From an uncultured Eubacteriales bacterium (GTDB lineage: Bacteria > Bacillota_A > Clostridia > Christensenellales > Aristaeellaceae): a DNA stretch of 6,525 nucleotides. The DNA lies in the NCBI GenBank assembly GCA_900313545.1, contig OMRS01000088.1, forward strand, positions 1-6,525. The letters run 5' to 3'. A model generated the notes under the pieces. It saw only the letters and a list, made by a program, of their open reading frames with translations. It ran no database searches and was not told the origin of the DNA. Of this stretch, positions 1-4,721 are shown in pieces; positions within the stretch are counted from its first letter, which is position 1, and each line of letters begins with the position of its first letter. The position numbers and the translations under genes are program-made.

Positions 1-485
1 CCGCGGCCGATGGGGATCATGCTGTCGATGGCCTTGATGCCGGTCTGAAGAGGCTGGTTGACCCCTTTTCTTTCGATGATGCCCGGCGCGGGGCTTTCAA
101 TGGGGCGGATCTCGCTGGTCTGAATGGAACCCTTGCCGTCCACGGGCTGCCCCAGGGAGTTGACTACGCGGCCGATGAGCGCATCGCCCACGGGTACGGA
201 AACCACCTTGCCCGTACGCTTGACCATGCTGCCCTCGTGCAGACCGCTGTCGTCACCGAGGATAACGATGCTGACCGTGTTCTCTTCCAGATTCAGTGCC
301 ATGCCGTACTCGCCGTTTTCAAACTCGAGGAGCTCATTGGCCATGCACTTGTCCAGACCGGCAGCCCGCGCAATTCCGTCTCCGACGAGGATGATCGAAC
401 CGGTCTCGTCCTGCTCGATCTTCTTCCCGTAGTTCTGGATTTGCATTTTAATGATTTTTGAAATTTCTTCGGATTTCAAATCCAT
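1..485 (-). CDS. atpA: F1Fo ATP synthase subunit alpha, N-terminal part (cut by window edge)
   Basis: Alpha is the non-catalytic nucleotide-binding subunit of the alpha3beta3 F1 head on the cytoplasmic face of the membrane. Only the first 161 codons are present. The start [12 protein letters not shown], with an ion-synthase-type helix that would contact delta, is followed by the N-terminal beta-barrel (about residues 25-95, including [11 protein letters not shown]). Next come [20 protein letters not shown] (about 100-119) and the lead-in to the nucleotide-binding domain, ending at DSMIPIGRG. The Walker A P-loop normally just after this lies beyond position 1. The start is the ATG at 485-483: it gives the family's usual N-terminus and has GGTGA four bases upstream. 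The upstream in-frame stretch to the TGA contains no ATG, GTG or TTG. It follows atpH by 31 bases in the same operon, and gamma, beta and epsilon genes are expected further left. No frameshift is visible. Confidence 0.97.
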   Translation of the reverse strand, partial: MDLKSEEISKIIKMQIQNYGKKIEQDETGSIILVGDGIARAAGLDKCMANELLEFENGEYGMALNLEENTVSIVILGDDSGLHEGSMVKRTGKVVSVPVGDALIGRVVNSLGQPVDGKGSIQTSEIRPIESPAPGIIERKGVNQPLQTGIKAIDSMIPIGR

Positions 486-489
486 GAAT

Positions 490-494
490 TCACC
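490..494 (-). promoter_or_regulatory. Ribosome binding site of atpA (weak, decides the start)
   Basis: GGTGA sits four bases before the ATG at 485 and matches part of the anti-Shine-Dalgarno complement AGGAGGTGA. A better-looking AGGAG at 518-514 overlaps the atpH stop codon but lies 28 bases from the ATG, and no standard in-frame start codon is near it. Initiation at atpA may therefore depend on ribosomes finishing atpH. That dependence is inference. Confidence 0.5.
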
Positions 495-516
495 GGCTTT
501 CGTGTATATTTTGCTC

Positions 517-1053
517 CTATGCCTGCGATTTCAGAGCCTGACTGATCTGCTCAAGACGCCGCTTGATGGTGTTGTCATAGGAAACACCCGACATCTCGCA
601 GCGCACTCCGCCTCTGATCGCAGGATCGACGGTTTCCTTCAAAACGATGGTCTTTCCGGTCTTTCTGCCCAGTGCCTCGCGGATATGCTCACGCTGCTCG
701 CTTGTCATGGGCGTGGCGGTGGTCACCCTGGCCACCTCAATGCCGTGCTTTTCGTTGTAGATCTTCACGTATTCCTTGTGGCACTCGAAGATCTCGTAGA
801 AAGCGTTGCGCTCGCACAGCAGCTTCATAAAGGACAGAAGCCGGGGGTCCACCCGGTTTGAAAAGGCTTCCTGTATCAGCGAAAGCCGCTCATCCTTGGC
901 GATCATCCGGCTTGAAATCAGGCGGATATAGTCCCTGTTGTCCTGGAAGGCCGCGCAGACCATGTCCAGGTCTCCGCAGATCTCCGTTTCCTTCTGGGAA
1001 TCCGCGGCAACCTCATACAGCGCAGAACCATAGACCACACCGAAGTCGCTCAT
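517..1053 (-). CDS. atpH: F1Fo ATP synthase subunit delta
   Basis: Delta (the OSCP homologue) caps the alpha3beta3 head and links it to the b-subunit peripheral stalk. The 178 residues match the usual family length of about 175-185. The N-terminal helical domain (about 1-105) starts with [10 protein letters not shown], equivalent to the family's YAxAL motif. It includes [20 protein letters not shown], the usual region before the second half of the domain. The C-terminal domain (about 108-178) carries [14 protein letters not shown] and the closing block [19 protein letters not shown], where members normally have a GG-containing strand, a D/N-x-S/T-like turn and a terminal helix. Its ATG overlaps the atpF stop as ATGA (1053-1050), and GGGTGAG lies just upstream, so translation is probably coupled to atpF. 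As in most delta subunits, sequence conservation is low, but position in the operon makes the call secure. Confidence 0.96.
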   Translation of the reverse strand: MSDFGVVYGSALYEVAADSQKETEICGDLDMVCAAFQDNRDYIRLISSRMIAKDERLSLIQEAFSNRVDPRLLSFMKLLCERNAFYEIFECHKEYVKIYNEKHGIEVARVTTATPMTSEQREHIREALGRKTGKTIVLKETVDPAIRGGVRCEMSGVSYDNTIKRRLEQISQALKSQA

Positions 1054-1553
1054 GCCTGCTCACCCACATTCCTGATAAAGTCGTCGATGAGCTGCTTGTG
1101 ATCCTCTTCCCTGATTTCGCGGTCGATGACCTTGGAGGCAATATCAAGGGCGATCCCGGAAAGATCGTCCTTCACATCGTTGAAGACCTTCCGCTTCTCA
1201 AGCTCAATCTCCTGCTCGGCCTTTTCGCGGATATGCGCCGCATCCTTGCGGGCCGCCTCGATGATCTCGCCGGACATGACATTGGCGCTGTCCGTGGCGG
1301 TCTTGATGACCTGGTCCGCCTCCTGCCTTGCACCGGCCATTTTGGCCTCATAGCCCTGTTTCAGTGTCTTGGCGTCGTTCTCTGCTTTTTCAGCTTCTGA
1401 ATAATGGTTCTCTATCTCGCTTTTTCTCTTGTCGAGGATTTCTGTGACAGGTTTAAAAAGGAATTTCTTAAACAGTACAGTCAGCAAAAGCAGATTCAAA
1501 ATCTGAAAAATCATGGTCCATGGTGCGATGGAAACCAGTTGCTGAACGTCCAT
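1050..1553 (-). CDS. atpF: F1Fo ATP synthase subunit b
   Basis: Subunit b forms the peripheral stator stalk: one membrane helix beside subunit a and a long cytoplasmic helix reaching delta. The 167-residue protein shows this layout. It has a hydrophobic segment at about residues 11-28 (TMIFQILNLLLLTVLF), then the basic boundary KKFLFKPV with the family's conserved F-KP-V pattern. Residues about 38-145 form a long charged, Ala-rich coiled coil (many E, K, A and D and no prolines), and a short C-terminal helix docks delta. The ATG at 1553 has AGGAGG seven bases upstream (comp. 1566-1561). The gap to atpE is 28 bases, and the 3' end overlaps atpH by four bases. Only one b gene is seen, so a homodimer is expected rather than a b/b' pair; the flanking genes seen in the window leave no room for a second copy between c and delta. 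Confidence 0.97.
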   Translation of the reverse strand: MDVQQLVSIAPWTMIFQILNLLLLTVLFKKFLFKPVTEILDKRKSEIENHYSEAEKAENDAKTLKQGYEAKMAGARQEADQVIKTATDSANVMSGEIIEAARKDAAHIREKAEQEIELEKRKVFNDVKDDLSGIALDIASKVIDREIREEDHKQLIDDFIRNVGEQA

Positions 1554-1581
1554 GGAAGTCCCTCCTTTCGCGGCAATTTAA

Positions 1582-1875
<294 letters not shown>

Positions 1876-1885
1876 TTATACTCAG

Positions 1886-1908
1886 ACTTTCTCTGCAGGA
1901 GAGAAAGT
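1886..1908 (-). other. Intercistronic hairpin between atpB and atpE
   Basis: A perfect 9-bp inverted repeat, ACTTTCTCT / AGAGAAAGT with a 5-base loop, starts 11 bases after the atpB stop. It is the main structure in the 68-base gap between atpB and atpE. In the RNA it is followed by CTGAGTATAACATTTC rather than an immediate U-run, so it does not look like a full terminator. It may protect the downstream message from exonucleases, mark a processing point, or partly attenuate transcription. Function is inferred; the repeat itself is plain in the sequence. Confidence 0.6.
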
Positions 1909-1919
1909 AAGAATCAGGA

Positions 1920-2678
1920 TCAGCCGTCCGTTCCCGAAGCCTGCGCAATGTACATCATGGTCAGCATGCTGAAGATGAAGGCCTGCAGAAGGCTGGAGAA
2001 GAAGTCGAAATACAGGGACAGCACCGCCGGGATACCGAAGGCAAACACCGGGACATGCTGGAGCACCTCACCGAACATGCCGGGAAGGTGGCGCAAAATG
2101 GCGCTAGAGAGCACGCTGAGCGCGCCATAGATCAGCGTCGTGATCACGCTGCCGCTGACGATGTTGCCGAAGTGACGGAAGCCCATGGAGACCGGCGTGG
2201 CAACTTCACTGATCAGGTTCATGGGAACCATGACAAAGACGGGCTGCGTGAAGCTCTTGAGGTAGCCTCCGAATCCGTTGCTGGTAATCTTGGTGTAGGT
2301 GATCAGGATAAACACGAACAGGGCCCATCCCAGCACGGTGGACAGGTCGCTGGTGGGCGCATAGAATCCCAGGACCGAGGACAGACTGCAGCAGGCGGAC
2401 ATGGCGAACATGGCGCCGATAAAGGGCACATACCAGGTGGAAGCATACTTCTTCCCCATGGTGTCACTCACCAGCCCGTGCACGGAGGTAACGATCCACT
2501 CCGCGATCACCTGCGCCCGTCCTGTGGGGTGCACCTCCAGATGCGAAGTGAGGACCTTGCACAGGATCACCAGAAAGATCATGACGCCCCAGGTGATGAC
2601 CACGCTCTCCGTGAGCATGAAGCCGAAAAACTCCGGAATGGAGACAAGGATTCGTGCGCCTGTAATCTCTACATTCAT
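1920..2678 (-). CDS. atpB: F1Fo ATP synthase subunit a
   Basis: Subunit a is the membrane stator channel that passes ions to the c-ring. The 252-residue protein has about five to six hydrophobic segments (roughly 24-42, 84-105, 113-130, 146-160, 170-195, 211-245). The essential arginine is Arg168 in VSMGFRHFGN, equivalent to E. coli Arg210. Gln232 in LLQAFIF matches E. coli Gln252. At the positions of E. coli Glu219 and His245 it has Ser177 and Asp225. The open frame extends back to 2816, but the upstream part is polar and overlaps atpI. The ATG at 2678 is chosen because it has GGGAGG nine bases upstream, overlaps the atpI-like stop as ATGA, and gives a family-like N-terminus (MNVEITGARI) and length. 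Ion specificity cannot be read from this subunit alone. Confidence 0.96.
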   Translation of the reverse strand: MNVEITGARILVSIPEFFGFMLTESVVITWGVMIFLVILCKVLTSHLEVHPTGRAQVIAEWIVTSVHGLVSDTMGKKYASTWYVPFIGAMFAMSACCSLSSVLGFYAPTSDLSTVLGWALFVFILITYTKITSNGFGGYLKSFTQPVFVMVPMNLISEVATPVSMGFRHFGNIVSGSVITTLIYGALSVLSSAILRHLPGMFGEVLQHVPVFAFGIPAVLSLYFDFFSSLLQAFIFSMLTMMYIAQASGTDG

Positions 2679-3106
2679 GAATTGTTTCCTCCCATGTTGC
2701 CTGTTGACTGTTTGCTGAGGAAGATCTGTAAAAAGAAGATGACGATCCGCGGGAAGACCAGCGCGATGAGGCAGCTGATTCCGTCGATTCCGGGAATCAG
2801 GAAGGCCGCTACGCACACCAGAACCTGCATGAGCATCCGGAAGCTGTAGGAAGATTTGACCAGCCCCTTGGCGAGATCGGCATCCGGGGCGGAGGCTGCC
2901 TTCCTCACCGCCTGACCCAGCAGGAAAAGGTTGAGCATGGCCGCAGCCACCCCGAGAATCCCGCCGATCACCACCCCGACCGTCAGTTTTCCAAGAAGCA
3001 GGTAAACCAGAAACATGACCAGCATCAGGATCCCTGACCCGATGGCAATGCGCTGAAGGGTTTGGCGGATCTCGTCCTGTCCGCCGGCTATATCCCGATT
3101 GTCCAT
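2675..3106 (-). CDS. ATP synthase subunit I-like membrane protein, first gene of the atp operon
   Basis: This small protein (143 residues) precedes atpB and resembles the ATP synthase I family, whose members assist c-ring assembly in some bacteria and are often dispensable. Four hydrophobic segments are visible (about 20-39, 41-64, 88-104, 107-129). There is a charged loop between the second and third (AVRKAASAPDADLAKGLVK) and FPRIVIFF in the last, a pattern seen in clostridial members. Residue-level conservation in this family is poor, so the call rests on topology, size and position. The start is ATG 3106, with G-rich GGGGATAAGGA just upstream. An in-frame GTG at 3139 would add 11 residues, but it lies only about four bases after the predicted transcription start and has no ribosome binding site. 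The stop overlaps the atpB start (ATGA, 2678-2675), implying coupled translation. Confidence 0.82.
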   Translation of the reverse strand: MDNRDIAGGQDEIRQTLQRIAIGSGILMLVMFLVYLLLGKLTVGVVIGGILGVAAAMLNLFLLGQAVRKAASAPDADLAKGLVKSSYSFRMLMQVLVCVAAFLIPGIDGISCLIALVFPRIVIFFLQIFLSKQSTGNMGGNNS

Positions 3107-3150
3107 TTTCCTTATCCCCAACACAGTTTTTTCAGACACTAAGCTTGGTC

Positions 3151-3179
3151 AGTATAACACTTCATAATTACCAGGTCAA
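3151..3179 (-). promoter_or_regulatory. Sigma-A-type promoter of the atp operon
   Basis: Reading the minus strand, TTGACC (3179-3174) and TATACT (3156-3151) are separated by exactly 17 bases. A TG one base before the -10 box makes it an extended -10 promoter. The predicted transcription start is near 3144, giving a leader of about 38 bases to the ATG at 3106. It is the only strong promoter seen ahead of the operon and lies downstream of the gap terminator, so atp transcription is probably independent of gap. Confidence 0.82.
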
Positions 3180-3222
3180 ATGAAAATCGCTGAAGCCACA
3201 AAGAAATGGAAAATCCTTTCAC

Positions 3223-3263
3223 AAACGGCGCCGTCCTGTCCCGGTGAAACGGCGCGCGCCGGG
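3223..3263. repeat. GC-rich palindromes between the gap terminator and the atp promoter
   Basis: Two perfect palindromes lie close together: ACGGCGCCGT (3225-3234) and CGGCGCGCGCCG (3250-3261). AAACGGCGC occurs twice as a direct repeat (3223-3231 and 3247-3255, 24 bases apart). CCCGG (3240-3244) can also pair with CCGGG (3259-3263). In minus-strand RNA they could fold into alternative GC hairpins, perhaps a backup terminator after gap. They are about 45 bases upstream of the atp -35 box, so a protein-binding role is also possible. Function is unknown. Confidence 0.4.
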
Positions 3264-3270
3264 AAGAACC

Positions 3271-3314
3271 AAAAAGAATCATCCTCCCGGACGCAGGGAG
3301 CGCTCGGGAGGATG
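3271..3314 (-). terminator. Intrinsic terminator of gap
   Basis: On the minus strand CATCCTCCCG (3314-3305) pairs perfectly with CGGGAGGATG (3289-3280) around a 15-base loop, and ATTCTTTTT (3279-3271) follows directly. This is a classic Rho-independent terminator 55 bases after the gap stop codon. The reverse direction lacks a good U-run. Confidence 0.88.
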
Positions 3315-3369
3315 AAGTGTTTGTCCGGTCAGAAAACCTGATCACAAGTCTGCTGAGCGTCCGAAAGGA

Positions 3370-4419
3370 TCAGATCTCGGCGAAGTACTTGATGGTGCGG
3401 ACCATCTGGCTGGTATAGCTGTTCTCGTTGTCATACCATGAGACGACCTGAACCTGATAGGTGTTCTCATCGATCTTGGTGACCATGGTCTGGGTCGAAT
3501 CGAAGATGGAGCCGAAAGTGCTGCCGATCACGTCAGAAGAGACGATGGGATCGGTGTTGTAGCCGAAGGACGCGGAAGCCTTGGCCTTCATGGCCGCATT
3601 GATGGTTTCCACGGACACGTCGCTGCCCTTGACGACCGCCACGAGGATGGTGGTGGAGCCGGTGGGAACAGGAACACGCTGAGCGGAGCCGATCAGCTTG
3701 CCGTTGAGCTCGGGGATAACCAGGCCGATGGCCTTGGCGGCGCCGGTGGAGTTGGGAACGATGTTGGCGGCGCCGGCACGGGCCCTGCGCAGATCGCCCT
3801 TGCGATGCGGGCCGTCAAGGATCATCTGGTCGCCGGTGTAGGCATGAACGGTGGTCATGATGCCGGAGACGATGGGATACTTGTCATTGAGGGCCTTCGC
3901 CATGGGAGCCAGGCAGTTGGTGGTGCAGGAAGCCGCGGAGATGACCTTGTCTTCCTTGGTCAGGGTGTTCTCGTTGACAGAGTACACGATGGTGGGAAGA
4001 TCATTGCCGGCGGGAGCGGAGATGACGACCTTCTTGGCGCCAGCGTCAAGGTGGGCGGAAGCCTTGGCCTTGCTGGTGTAGAAGCCGGTGCACTCCAGAA
4101 CCACGTCCACGTCCAGCTTGCCCCAGGGCAGGTTGCTGGCCTTGGGCTCGGCATAGATGGTGATTTCAGTTCCGTTGACGGTGATGGAGCCGGGCTCCTT
4201 CACGGTCTTTCCGTCTTCAGCAAAGACAGGCTCCTTGGAAGTCACCGTGTCCTTATACTTGTAAGAACCCTGAGCGGTGTCGTACTTGAGCAGGTGAGCC
4301 AGCATCTTGGGGCTGGTCAGATCGTTGATGGCAACAACCTTATACCCTTCTGCGTCAAACATCTGCCGGAAGGCAAGACGTCCAATACGACCAAAACCAT
4401 TGATAGCTACACGAACCAT
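3370..4419 (-). CDS. gap: Glyceraldehyde-3-phosphate dehydrogenase, type I (NAD-dependent, glycolytic)
   Basis: The enzyme oxidises glyceraldehyde 3-phosphate with NAD+ and phosphate to 1,3-bisphosphoglycerate in the cytoplasm; it acts as a homotetramer in glycolysis. The NAD-binding Rossmann fold opens with INGFGRIGR (6-14), and Asp33 in INDLTS (31-36) favours NAD over NADP. The active site is [12 protein letters not shown] with catalytic Cys165, with His192 in [10 protein letters not shown] as its base. [20 protein letters not shown] (211-230) and Arg248 in [11 protein letters not shown] form the phosphate sites, and the C-terminus has [15 protein letters not shown]. At 349 residues it is about 10-15 longer than many homologues; the extra length falls at about 60-78 ([16 protein letters not shown]). 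The ATG at 4419 has AGGAGG eight bases upstream. The gene has its own promoter and terminator and appears monocistronic; pgk and tpi are not adjacent. Confidence 0.98.
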   Translation of the reverse strand: MVRVAINGFGRIGRLAFRQMFDAEGYKVVAINDLTSPKMLAHLLKYDTAQGSYKYKDTVTSKEPVFAEDGKTVKEPGSITVNGTEITIYAEPKASNLPWGKLDVDVVLECTGFYTSKAKASAHLDAGAKKVVISAPAGNDLPTIVYSVNENTLTKEDKVISAASCTTNCLAPMAKALNDKYPIVSGIMTTVHAYTGDQMILDGPHRKGDLRRARAGAANIVPNSTGAAKAIGLVIPELNGKLIGSAQRVPVPTGSTTILVAVVKGSDVSVETINAAMKAKASASFGYNTDPIVSSDVIGSTFGSIFDSTQTMVTKIDENTYQVQVVSWYDNENSYTSQMVRTIKYFAEI

Positions 4420-4427
4420 CGGAAATT

Positions 4428-4433
4428 CCTCCT
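4428..4433 (-). promoter_or_regulatory. Ribosome binding site of gap
   Basis: A perfect AGGAGG lies eight bases before the ATG at 4419, within AGAGGAGGAATTTCCG. It fixes the start and fits a highly expressed glycolytic gene. Confidence 0.85.
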
Positions 4434-4464
4434 CTAAAAGTATAATCGGGATTTTACCGGATGT

Positions 4465-4493
4465 ATTGTACTCAATTTCATCCGCTCTTTCAA
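4465..4493 (-). promoter_or_regulatory. Sigma-A-type promoter of gap
   Basis: On the minus strand TTGAAA (4493-4488) and TACAAT (4470-4465) are 17 bases apart. Transcription would start near 4458, giving a leader of about 38 bases before the ATG at 4419. A second TATACT at 4443-4438 has no matching -35 box and would start transcription inside the ribosome binding site, so it is not preferred. Confidence 0.78.
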
Positions 4494-4497
4494 GCCT

Positions 4498-4515
4498 TTT
4501 GCAACAATTTCACAA
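4498..4515 (-). promoter_or_regulatory. Possible Rex-like operator upstream of gap
   Basis: TTGTGAA (4515-4509), a perfect Rex half-site, is followed after four bases by TTGCAAA, which matches the opposite half TTCACAA at four of seven bases. It ends four bases upstream of the gap -35 box, a place where a bound repressor could block polymerase. Rex senses the NADH/NAD+ ratio, and gap is a known Rex target in some bacteria. The second half is poor, so this is only a candidate. Confidence 0.25.
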
Positions 4516-4585
4516 TTCCGGACCGGTATCAGTGCCTGAAAAAACGCAGATTGTCCCCCGCTTTCCGGGATGTGTTCCCCTGGTA

Positions 4586-4607
4586 AACCGCCGCGGTCCC
4601 GGCGGTT
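4586..4607. other. GC-rich hairpin in the intergenic region upstream of gap
   Basis: AACCGCCG and CGGCGGTT form a perfect 8-bp stem with a 6-base loop (4594-4599). It lies between the surface-protein terminator and the gap promoter. In minus-strand RNA it is followed by TACCAGGGG, which is not a U-run, so a simple terminator is unlikely. It could back up the upstream hairpin or be a binding site; the remainder of 4435-4686 shows no credible gene. Confidence 0.35.
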
Positions 4608-4686
4608 GAGGAGGTTCACGCCCGTCCCTTTCATGCGGCCTGACCGGAGAGGCTGACGGGGGCGGTTTCGCAGACGGACCCAAAGA

Positions 4687-4710
4687 CGGGAATCCCCGGA
4701 GGGATTCCCG
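4687..4710 (-). terminator. Probable terminator of the multi-module surface protein gene
   Basis: A perfect 10-bp stem (4710-4701 with 4696-4687; CGGGAATCCC / GGGATTCCCG) with a 4-base loop begins 11 bases after the stop codon at 4722. It is followed by TCTTTGGG, a short and imperfect U-run. The strong stem, tight loop and position just past a stop support an intrinsic terminator, though the weak U-tract may make it leaky. Confidence 0.7.
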
Positions 4711-4721
4711 CAGGTTGTGGC

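Noticed and set aside
2679..2816. In-frame upstream extension of atpB by 46 codons
   Set aside because: The extension is polar and Arg-rich, overlaps the atpI-like gene in another frame, and lacks a ribosome binding site, while ATG 2678 has GGGAGG and an ATGA overlap.
2055..2849. Long plus-strand open frame (264 codons) opposite atpB and atpI
   Set aside because: It mirrors the minus-strand genes, its product is a His/Gly/Asp-rich low-complexity sequence with no family features, and atpB and atpI are clearly real on the other strand.
3805..4437. Plus-strand open frame of 210 codons opposite gap
   Set aside because: It is an antisense shadow of the codon-biased gap gene and gives a Gly/Val/Asp-rich product with no recognisable domain.
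4438..4443. TATACT as a second -10 box for gap
   Set aside because: No -35 element at a suitable distance, and initiation there would start within or just before the Shine-Dalgarno sequence.
4434..4634. Minus-strand open frame of 66 codons upstream of gap
   Set aside because: It runs through the gap promoter and into the ribosome binding site region, has no ribosome binding site of its own and includes a hairpin; most likely non-coding.
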